A stretch of DNA of 64,000 nt. Source: Rhodococcus phenolicus. Its GTDB lineage: Bacteria; Actinomycetota; Actinomycetes; Mycobacteriales; Mycobacteriaceae. The notes beneath the pieces are model-generated. The model ran no database searches. It was given only the letters and a program-made list of their open reading frames with translations, and had not been told where the DNA came from. The stretch lies in NCBI RefSeq assembly GCF_001646785.1, contig NZ_LRRH01000011.1, positions 1 through 64,000 on the forward strand, in the 5' to 3' direction. The translations under genes were made by a program, and so were the position numbers. Shown in pieces: positions 19,303 to 25,608 of this stretch (position 1 is the first letter of the stretch; every line of letters starts with the position of its first letter).

Positions 19303-20673
19303 TCAGGCCCGAGCCAGGGCCGTGGGATGCGCTTCGGTGTCGATGCCCGGGATGCCGCGTCCGCGCAGCGACGCGCCGGCGGTCTCGGCCACGAAGCACA
19401 GCGCGACCAGGCCCACCGCGCACGCCCCCATCATGTAGAAGGCCGGCACCAGATCGTTTCCGGTCCGCTCCACGAGCCATTCGTTGACCGCCGGTGCGGT
19501 CCCGCCGAACAGCGACGTCGCGACGTTGTAGGAGATCGCGAAACCCGCGAACCGCACCTGCGTCGGGAACATCGCCGGGAAGGTCGCCGAGATGGTCGAC
19601 AACTGCAGGACGTACAGCAGGCCGAGGACGGTGAACGCGACGATCGCCCAGGCGAAGTTGACCGACATCAGCATGTACATCGGGATCGCGAGCACCAGCA
19701 GACCACCCATGGAGACCGCCCACAGCGGTTTGCGGCCGATCCGATCCGACAGCGCGCCGGAGAACGGAATCACCGCCATCATCGCGAGCTGGCCGATCAC
19801 CACCAGGATCAGCGACGACGTGCTCGTCAGCCCGATCCGATTCTCCAGATAGGTGGGCATGTAGCTCAGCAACGTGTAGTTGCACACGTTCAGGGCGACG
19901 ACCAGGCCCATCAACTTGACGACCGGTCGCCAGTACTTGGCGATGAGGTCCTTGAACTCGGCGCCGACGCTCGCTTCCTCCCCGTGCGCATCCTCGAGTT
20001 CTCGGAACACCGGGGTCTCGTCGAGCTTGGAACGCAGGTACAAACCCACCAGCGCGAGCGGGCCCGCGACGAAGAACGGCAGTCGCCAACCCCACGTCGC
20101 CATGAACGCATCGGTCGAGAGCAGATCGATCATCAGGACGAGGATCGCACCCACCGAGAAGCCGCCGAGCGTGCCGAACTCGAGGAAGCTGCCGTAGAAA
20201 CCGCGTTTGCGGTCGGGGGAGTACTCGGCCATGAACGTCGCGGCGCCCCCGTACTCGCCGCCCGTCGAGAACCCCTGGATCATCCGCAGCAGGACGAGCA
20301 GCAGCGGCGACCAGAAGCCGATGGACTCGTACGACGGGACCGCGCCGAGCAGTACCGTCGCGCTACCCATCAACAGGATGGTGAAGGCGAGGATCTGGCG
20401 CCGGCCGAGCCGGTCACCGAGCGGCCCCCAGACGAAGCCGCCGAGCGGACGCATGAGGAACGAGACGGCGAAGACACCCAGCGTGAGCAGCGTGGCGGAC
20501 TCGAGGTCTCCGGGAAAGAACGAATTGGCGATATATGTGGCGGTATAGGCGTAAACGCCGTAGTCGAACCATTCGGTGAAATTGCCCATCGCGGACGCAG
20601 CGATGGCGCGCCGTACCTGACTCGGAGGTTCTCCGTGTGACTCCAGAGGCTCGCCGGCTGAAACGGTACTCAC
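19303..20673 (-). CDS. MFS metabolite:H+ symporter (MHS/ProP-like)
   Basis: The GTG at 20673 gives 456 residues with about 12 transmembrane helices. The start overlaps the stop of the TetR gene (GTGA). Features of the sugar-phosphate/MHS branch are MGNFTEWFDYGVYAY in helix 1, GPLGDRLGRR in the first cytoplasmic loop and QGFSTGGEYGGAATFMAEY. Relatives move organic acids, betaine or alpha-ketoglutarate; the substrate here is unknown. Operon with the TetR regulator and facing the rubber-oxygenase-like gene, so it may import a substrate or export a product of that enzyme. Confidence 0.87.
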   Translation of the reverse strand: MSTVSAGEPLESHGEPPSQVRRAIAASAMGNFTEWFDYGVYAYTATYIANSFFPGDLESATLLTLGVFAVSFLMRPLGGFVWGPLGDRLGRRQILAFTILLMGSATVLLGAVPSYESIGFWSPLLLVLLRMIQGFSTGGEYGGAATFMAEYSPDRKRGFYGSFLEFGTLGGFSVGAILVLMIDLLSTDAFMATWGWRLPFFVAGPLALVGLYLRSKLDETPVFRELEDAHGEEASVGAEFKDLIAKYWRPVVKLMGLVVALNVCNYTLLSYMPTYLENRIGLTSTSSLILVVIGQLAMMAVIPFSGALSDRIGRKPLWAVSMGGLLVLAIPMYMLMSVNFAWAIVAFTVLGLLYVLQLSTISATFPAMFPTQVRFAGFAISYNVATSLFGGTAPAVNEWLVERTGNDLVPAFYMMGACAVGLVALCFVAETAGASLRGRGIPGIDTEAHPTALARA

Positions 20674-21368
20674 GAATATTCCCCTCGATCGAAAGTAATA
20701 TCCGGAGCGAGTACCCGAGCCCCCGGCGGATGAAACATACCCGGTGTTTCTTCGGTGCCGTCGAACCGCCGCTGGATCACCGTCTGCACGTAGGTGGTCA
20801 CCATCGCGGTCAGTTCGTCCGCGATCACCTCGCGGTCGATGTCGGGTTCCTCGAGAACGTACGCGATCGCGACGTTCTCGACGGTCCGGACCAGCATCCA
20901 CGCGATCGTGTCGAGCGGCCGGCCCGAACGATGCGCGCGGTTGGACCTCAGCCACACCGCGAACAATGTGCCGATGCGCTCCTCGAACTCCGACAGTCGG
21001 TTACCCGCGGTGCGGGGGATCTGTTCGAGCATCACCCGCAGCAACCGCGGGTTCTCACCGAGCGCGTCGAGTAGTTCGAGCACGGTGGCCCGCACCGACG
21101 ACGACCAGGTCGGGCCCTCGAGCGCCGCGACGAATACGCGCGAAATGCGAGCATGCAGTTCTGTCGTCCACCGATCCACCACCTCGGCGACGATCGCGTC
21201 CTTGTTCGGAAAGTACTGGTACAGCGATCCCGGGCTGATCCGTGCGGTCGCCGCGATCCGGTTCGTCGACGCACCCTCGTAGCCGTGTTCCAGCAGAACC
21301 GTCCGCCCTGCGTCGACGATGCGCTCGACCATCTCGCGGGATCGGTCCTGTCTCGGGGTGCGACGCAT
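20670..21368 (-). CDS. TetR-family repressor
   Basis: The ATG at 21368 gives 232 residues. The N-terminal helix-turn-helix is clear (GYEGASTNRIAATARISPGSLYQYFPNKDAIV) and the C-terminal ligand/dimer domain is TetR-like. It is divergent from the MpaB/Lcp-like oxygenase, with an 80-base shared control region, and its stop overlaps the MFS start. A TetR divergent from a latex-clearing-protein gene is known in rubber-degrading actinobacteria (LcpR type); that assignment here is inferred from arrangement. Confidence 0.88.
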   Translation of the reverse strand: MRRTPRQDRSREMVERIVDAGRTVLLEHGYEGASTNRIAATARISPGSLYQYFPNKDAIVAEVVDRWTTELHARISRVFVAALEGPTWSSSVRATVLELLDALGENPRLLRVMLEQIPRTAGNRLSEFEERIGTLFAVWLRSNRAHRSGRPLDTIAWMLVRTVENVAIAYVLEEPDIDREVIADELTAMVTTYVQTVIQRRFDGTEETPGMFHPPGARVLAPDITFDRGEYS

Positions 21369-21416
21369 CTGCCGCCGCCCGGGCGTCGTCACCGGCGCAG
21401 CCGAAATACGAATTGA

Positions 21417-21436
21417 ACGCGAGTAAAAGCTCGTGT
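21417..21436. promoter_or_regulatory. Imperfect inverted repeat, possible TetR operator
   Basis: ACGCGAG and CTCGTGT (six of seven positions pair) are separated by six bases in the gap between the TetR and oxygenase genes, just upstream of the oxygenase start. Confidence 0.3.
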
Positions 21437-21448
21437 GACCATGACCGC

Positions 21449-22690
21449 ATGATGACACGGGAGCTTCCGACCGGCACCGAGACCGGTGCGTACCCAGCGC
21501 GATTCGCCGGAATCCGCCCGCGCAACGAGCGCATCGGACGGCCCTTGAAGCACTTCGCGCGGGTCGACACCGTCGACGAGGAACTGCTCGACCGGATCGG
21601 GCGGCGCATGAACGCCCGCGACGAACTCGGGGCAACGCTCGTGCACGCCCTGCGCCGCGACCGCACCGACCCGCAATGCGTCACGATGCGGCAGTTCCAC
21701 CAAGCCCTCGAACACGGCATCGACACCGTGCCCGATGCACCCGAGACGCTGCGCGAGTTCTTCGCCGTCGTCGACACGGTTCCCGGCTGGGTGGACTTCG
21801 ACCTGCTCGAGAAGGGCGCGCGGGCGTTCCGCCGCATGGGCCGCAGCCGGAACGACGTGCTTCTCCAGCTCTCGTTGATCGGCGGCTACCGGTTCGGTGG
21901 CCCGCCGGACCTGCTGGTCGCCACGGGCGGGTTGACCGGCTCGACCGCCATGCGACGCCTCGGTGAAACCCAGAAGTGGGGTACCGCCGTCGGTGAGCCG
22001 GGTGGGATGCGACGCGATGGTGAAGGGTTCAAGCTGACCGTCCACGTGCGTGCCATGCATGCGCTGGTCAACCATCGCTTCGAGACGAACGGTCGCTGGG
22101 ACGTCGAGCGCTGGGGGCTGCCCATCAACCAGACCGATCAGGCCGCGACGCTCGGGTTGTTCAACGGCACGCTGCTCCTCGGCGTCCGTGCTCTCGGCTA
22201 CCGGGTTTCACGCGACGAGTCCCGCGCCGTGATGCACCTGTGGAAATACGTGGGCTGGCTGATGGGCATCGACGAGGAGTGGCTGTTCGACAGCGAACGT
22301 CGCCAGCACCACTTCAACTATCACGTGGTGCTCGTCCAGGACGACGTCACGCCCGCCGGCGCCGATCTGTCCCGCGCGCTCGTCGACGGCCAACGCGAAC
22401 TCGATTACGGCCGGTTCCCGAAGCTGCGCGGGCAATACGAGAGAGTGCGTCTGCTGAGCATGCTCCGATTCTTCCTCGGCACCGACGGCCTGAACGATCT
22501 GGGTCTGCCGTCGATTCCGCCGCTGGCCGTCGCACCAGTGATCGCCGGAAACGTCGTCAAATCGATGGTGATCAACCGCACCGCGACCGGCCGGCGGTTT
22601 CTGGAGCGGGTCGGCGACCGCGCCGCGCGCCGGGAACTGAGGCTGAAGTTCGGAGCGACGGAACCGACCGTCGGAAAACTGAACGTATAG
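21449..22690 (+). CDS. MpaB/rubber-oxygenase-like protein (DUF2236)
   Basis: From ATG-ATG at 21449/21452, about 413 residues. The domain matches the DUF2236 family, which includes heme b latex-clearing protein (Lcp) and fungal MpaB. TGSTAMRRLGETQKW and FKLTVHVRAMHALVNHRF carry the conserved Arg/Thr and heme-ligand His region of Lcp. No Tat or Sec signal is visible, whereas secreted Lcp has a Tat signal, so the enzyme is probably cytoplasmic and acts on a smaller isoprenoid or lipid. Length agrees with Lcp (about 400). Divergent from TetR-MFS. True substrate unknown. Confidence 0.82.
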   Translation: MMTRELPTGTETGAYPARFAGIRPRNERIGRPLKHFARVDTVDEELLDRIGRRMNARDELGATLVHALRRDRTDPQCVTMRQFHQALEHGIDTVPDAPETLREFFAVVDTVPGWVDFDLLEKGARAFRRMGRSRNDVLLQLSLIGGYRFGGPPDLLVATGGLTGSTAMRRLGETQKWGTAVGEPGGMRRDGEGFKLTVHVRAMHALVNHRFETNGRWDVERWGLPINQTDQAATLGLFNGTLLLGVRALGYRVSRDESRAVMHLWKYVGWLMGIDEEWLFDSERRQHHFNYHVVLVQDDVTPAGADLSRALVDGQRELDYGRFPKLRGQYERVRLLSMLRFFLGTDGLNDLGLPSIPPLAVAPVIAGNVVKSMVINRTATGRRFLERVGDRAARRELRLKFGATEPTVGKLNV

Positions 22691-22699
22691 CGCTCGGCG

Positions 22700-23176
22700 T
22701 CAACGGAATTCGACAACGTACCGGCGCTGCCACGGAGTCTCGACGGCGCGGGGCGCGTAGTGCTCGCGGACGAATGCGACCGCTTCGGCTCGCGGCACCC
22801 CGTCGAGCACGGCAAGGCACGCCAGCGCGGTGCCGGTGCGTCCGATCCCGCCGGAGCACGCGATCTCCACGCGTTCACCGGCGGCGCGTTCCCATGCCTC
22901 GTGCAGCGCAGCGGAGGCGTCGACGCGGTCGGTCGGCAAGCGGAAATCGGGCCAGCGCACCCACCGCGCCGGCCAGGCCGTCGGCGGGGGATCGCGGCGC
23001 TGCAGGTACACCGCGAACGTCGGCACGGGACCGTCGGGCACCGGACGGCGCAGGCCGCGACCGCGGACGAGCCGCCCCGAGGGCAGGCGCAGGACACCCG
23101 CAGCCGTGGGGTCCCATGATTCCGATGCCACAGGTTCGGATGCCACAGGTTCGGATGCCACAGGTTCGGATGCCAC
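22700..23176 (-). CDS. Small protein-tyrosine/dual-specificity phosphatase
   Basis: About 158 residues if translation starts at the first in-frame GTG after the upstream stop (23176). The P-loop CSGGIGRTG matches CX5R of cysteine phosphatases, and a WPDF motif about 40 residues earlier may supply the general acid. The N-terminus is four VASEP-type pentapeptides encoded by a 15-bp tandem repeat; each copy offers a GTG, so starts at 23161, 23146 or 23131 are equally possible. The conserved domain only begins at WDPTAAGVLRLPSGR. Last gene of a minus-strand run with the LprD and DUF3817 genes. Substrate unknown. Confidence 0.8.
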   Translation of the reverse strand: MASEPVASEPVASEPVASESWDPTAAGVLRLPSGRLVRGRGLRRPVPDGPVPTFAVYLQRRDPPPTAWPARWVRWPDFRLPTDRVDASAALHEAWERAAGERVEIACSGGIGRTGTALACLAVLDGVPRAEAVAFVREHYAPRAVETPWQRRYVVEFR

Positions 23177-23180
23177 AGGG
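23121..23180. repeat. 15-bp tandem repeat, four copies
   Basis: The unit TCGGATGCCACAGGT is repeated four times, with one base changed in the first copy and one in the last. It lies at the start of the phosphatase gene and encodes VASEP repeats on the minus strand. Confidence 0.95.
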
Positions 23181-23187
23181 TCGGGTG

Positions 23188-23556
23188 TCAGACCCCGAAG
23201 TCGGCCTTCACCTGCTGGGTGCGCTTGTGCTCCACGAAGAACGACAGAAACGGAATGGTGCCTGCGATGAGCGTTCCGATCGTGCGGCTGAGCGGCCAGC
23301 GCACCTTGATGGACAGGTCGAACGTGAGCACCAGGTACACCGCGTATACCCATCCGTGCACGATCGCGATCCACGACGGAACGTTCTCGATGCCGATGAC
23401 GTACTTGGCGATCATCTCGCCGACGAGGACCAGCAGCCAGATGCCGGTGGCGTAGGCGAGGACGCGGTATCGCAGGAGCGCCGAGGAGATCTTCTTCCGG
23501 TCGGCGTCGCTGAGGATCCGCGGCGCTGTGCCGGTCGTCTCGGGGGTGGTGCTCAC
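23188..23556 (-). CDS. DUF3817 membrane protein (Rv1342c-like)
   Basis: The GTG at 23556, with AAGGAG upstream, gives 122 residues. Three hydrophobic segments and the pattern YATGIWLLVLVGEMIAK..HGWVYAVYLV match DUF3817. It corresponds to Rv1342c by family and by position next to the lprD-like gene. The start overlaps the stop of that gene by four bases. Function of the family is not known. Paralogue of the protein at 132-500. Confidence 0.85.
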   Translation of the reverse strand: MSTTPETTGTAPRILSDADRKKISSALLRYRVLAYATGIWLLVLVGEMIAKYVIGIENVPSWIAIVHGWVYAVYLVLTFDLSIKVRWPLSRTIGTLIAGTIPFLSFFVEHKRTQQVKADFGV

Positions 23557-23972
23557 TGACCGCTCCTTCCGGACCTGCGCGCAAGCTGCGCGAGGCAGTC
23601 GTTGTACTCCAGCATCTGCCGGGCCTCGGGGTCGTCGAGGTTGGTGTCCTCGGCCGGCGCGAGCTTCGTGCCGGGGCGCGGGGGCAGCAGGTGCTCGGGG
23701 ATTTCGGTGGGCTCGCTCGACTCGGACGGTCGCGGTGCCCCGGTTTCCTGGGCTTCGGTCTCCTCGGCCTCGAGGCGCACGAACCGGCGGTAGGCATACA
23801 CGCAGAAGAACGCGAATGCCGGCCACTGGAAGGCGTATCCCAGGTTCTGTCCGGTGCCACCGACGGCCTCGAAGCGGGTCCACTGCCAGTACCCGAGTGC
23901 CAGGCATCCGGTCGCCGCGACGACGACCAGGATGATCAGAGCGGCGCGGCGGGGCGGACGAGTTTCGGACAC
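23553..23972 (-). CDS. lprD: LprD-like membrane/lipoprotein (Rv1343c-like)
   Basis: A 139-residue protein starting MSETRPPRRAALIILVVVA. The first hydrophobic segment ends ATGC, the residue pattern that led to the lipoprotein annotation of LprD in M. tuberculosis; a second hydrophobic stretch (YAFQWPAFAFFCVYAY) follows, so it may instead be an ordinary two-helix membrane protein. The C-terminal half is acidic, Pro/Glu-rich, ending in a short helix. The shared WQWTRFxxxxGTGQNLGYAxQWP segment with Rv1343c supports orthology. Operon with DUF3817 and the phosphatase. Confidence 0.8.
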   Translation of the reverse strand: MSETRPPRRAALIILVVVAATGCLALGYWQWTRFEAVGGTGQNLGYAFQWPAFAFFCVYAYRRFVRLEAEETEAQETGAPRPSESSEPTEIPEHLLPPRPGTKLAPAEDTNLDDPEARQMLEYNDCLAQLARRSGRSGQ

Positions 23973-24147
23973 GCCATCGACGGTACCCGAATGCGCTGCC
24001 GACCTGCCGAGACCGGTCGTGCTGCCGTGCGCCAGGTCACCCGGGAGCGTCCACGTTTCGGAGGACGCCGCGCGCGCCGGGGAAGGAGTGATGAGTTCGG
24101 GTCCGCGGCCGAGTCGGTATCAGCAGGCTCAGGAAGGGACGTGGACG

Positions 24148-24528
24148 ATGAGCGCACAGACGAACACCCGCACAACCGAGGTGCGGAAATCCGTGACGAG
24201 CAGTGACGACGAGACCATGGTGGTCGTTGCCGGGCACTGCCGCTTCCCGGCCGAGCATCGCGATGCCGCCCTGGCCGGGTACCGAACTCTCATCGAGGCA
24301 GCCCGGCGCGCACCGGGCTGTATCGACCTGTCCATCACCGCCGATCCGATCGATCCCGAGCGGATCGACATCTGCGAGATCTGGGCAGGGGAGGAGCAAC
24401 TGAATGCGTGGCGCCGGAAGGCGCCCCACCCGAAGGTGCCGCGCGGGGTGCAGGCGACGGACCTGGAGGTGTGGGAGTACGTCGTCGCGAATCGCCGTGC
24501 GCCGTTTGCCGGTAGTCGGAAGCGGTGA
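24148..24528 (+). CDS. Antibiotic-biosynthesis-monooxygenase (ABM) domain protein
   Basis: The ATG at 24148 is preceded by AGGAAGGG; the product has 126 residues. After about 25 low-complexity residues comes an ABM ferredoxin-like fold: VVVAGHCRFPAEHRDAALAGYRTL, then PGCIDLSITADPIDPERIDICEIWAGEEQLNAW. Such proteins are small cofactor-free monooxygenases or heme-degrading enzymes; no specific substrate is visible. Single gene, with a strong hairpin immediately downstream. The C-terminus is basic (SRKR). Confidence 0.82.
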   Translation: MSAQTNTRTTEVRKSVTSSDDETMVVVAGHCRFPAEHRDAALAGYRTLIEAARRAPGCIDLSITADPIDPERIDICEIWAGEEQLNAWRRKAPHPKVPRGVQATDLEVWEYVVANRRAPFAGSRKR

Positions 24529-24531
24529 ACG

Positions 24532-24570
24532 ACACGAGGTCGCGAACTCTGGGAGTTCGCGACCTCGTGT
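24532..24570. terminator. Perfect 18-bp stem terminator
   Basis: Arms ACACGAGGTCGCGAACTC and complement with a three-base loop. It terminates the ABM gene and, from the other strand, the tRNA-Leu transcript. Confidence 0.9.
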
Positions 24571-24595
24571 CCGCAGTTCACGGTACTGCTACGCG

Positions 24596-24679
24596 TGCGC
24601 GAGGGGGGATTCGAACCCCCACGCCCTTCCGGGCACGGCGTCCTAAGCGCCGCGCGGCTGCCTGTTACGCCACTCGCGC
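24596..24679 (-). tRNA. tRNA-Leu (anticodon UAG)
   Basis: An 84-base class II tRNA on the minus strand. The acceptor stem GCGCGAG pairs with CTCGCGC. The anticodon stem CGGCG/CGCCG holds loop CTTAGGA with anticodon TAG. The variable arm is long and GTTCGAATC forms the T loop. CCA is not encoded after the discriminator A. Confidence 0.95.
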
Positions 24680-24708
24680 GTAGGCGTATGCAGAATACGG
24701 CATAGGAC

Positions 24709-25200
24709 TCAGTCTCGTGCGTCGCGTTGCCTCAGATTGCGACCAGCGTATGTCGGAGTCTGGCTATGGCAGTTGGGACACAGAAAGCGGACGTTTCCGG
24801 GTCGAGAATCGTTCGGGTTCCCGTCTATGTGATCTACATGCAGGGTGAGTGGCATCCCATTCCACACGGAGTCGATCCCGCACAGAGCGCAGATATGGGA
24901 AATTCCGTACTCGAATAGTGCTCTCCTCAACTGATGGGCGGGTACCCGGCGGGAGCCCTCGGGCCGCTCTGTGAGCAGAGTTTGCCAATTGTGCCGGTTG
25001 TGAGGCGTGTACTCGCCCGGGCCGGGCTTCCCAGTGAAGTGGGATGTATCGAGCCCGAGGCTTCGGATACGTCGGGAAATGTACGTGTGGGTGCCCCCCG
25101 CGGGTCTCAGGCCTAGGCAGCGGAGAACTGCCGCCATGCTGGATGACGCTCGTACAGCCTCCTCGAGCATCTCTTTCGTGTACTTGACCGCTCTGGCCAT
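24709..25200 (-). CDS. HNH endonuclease
   Basis: The ATG at 25200 with AGGGGG upstream gives 163 residues. The N-terminal part (YTKEMLEEAVRASSSMAAVLRCLGL) looks like a DNA-binding helix-turn-helix found in this HNH group. The C-terminal HNH core has the first zinc pair CALC, LHVDHIDGNPNDSRPGNVRFLC with catalytic His, and the second pair CPNC. Base composition is visibly less GC-rich than its neighbours, suggesting acquisition. It sits beside tRNA-Leu and under a near-consensus LexA box. Could be a solitary phage- or island-derived nuclease. Confidence 0.85.
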   Translation of the reverse strand: MARAVKYTKEMLEEAVRASSSMAAVLRCLGLRPAGGTHTYISRRIRSLGLDTSHFTGKPGPGEYTPHNRHNWQTLLTERPEGSRRVPAHQLRRALFEYGISHICALCGIDSVWNGMPLTLHVDHIDGNPNDSRPGNVRFLCPNCHSQTPTYAGRNLRQRDARD

Positions 25201-25214
25201 CGAACCCCCTGATG

Positions 25215-25230
25215 TCGAATGTATGTTCGA
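25215..25230 (-). promoter_or_regulatory. LexA (SOS) box upstream of the HNH gene
   Basis: TCGAATGTATGTTCGA differs at one position from the actinobacterial SOS box TCGAAC-N4-GTTCGA. It is 15 bases before the HNH ATG, where LexA would block transcription. Confidence 0.65.
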
Positions 25231-25301
25231 TAAGTTCGACAGTAGCGCCAGGGTCCGACAAGTTTCGGCTCTCGAGCACGCCGCCGCCTGCCCGTCAAGG
25301 T

Positions 25302-25321
25302 GGTAACAATTAGGTAACAAT
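25302..25321. repeat. Short direct repeat in the fas upstream region
   Basis: GGTAACAAT occurs twice, 11 bases apart, in the AT-richer part of the 408-base gap between the HNH gene and fas. It could be paired regulator half-sites or part of a promoter. Confidence 0.35.
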
Positions 25322-25466
25322 AAACGTGAGGGTTTCCTCGGGTTCGTGGACGTCCACGCACCGGCGCAGCCAGCATGGACGAGACCTACTCGCGAGTTAC
25401 TTTCGATGCGATTGTGAGACGAATCACTGGTCAGGCGTCCGCGCGCGACCCTTCGCGAAACAAAAC

Positions 25467-25482
25467 ATGAGGAAATCCTCAT
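25467..25482. promoter_or_regulatory. Palindrome upstream of fas
   Basis: ATGAGGAAATCCTCAT has 7-base perfect arms and a 2-base centre. It lies about 127 bases ahead of the fas start, a plausible operator for a TetR-type regulator of fas. The rest of the 25201-25608 gap shows no other gene. Confidence 0.45.
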
Positions 25483-25608
25483 GATTCTGTGTCAATCTTG
25501 GCCCCGCACGTAAGAGCAGATCAGAGCCCATGCAACACGCCAACGACGGCGAGTGCTTCCAGGATTCACGCCTCGACCGCAGGGGTGTTCAGGAGAGGAA
25601 CAACACGC

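Noticed and set aside
23121-23180. 15-bp repeats considered as a CRISPR or iteron array
   Set aside because: There are no spacers, the units are too short for CRISPR, and they lie inside a coding region with no replication gene nearby.
25489-25608. Upstream ATG/GTG extension of fas to 25489
   Set aside because: The GTG at 25609 has a good AGGAGAGGA ribosome site and its N-terminus aligns with M. tuberculosis Fas; the extension has no conserved sequence.
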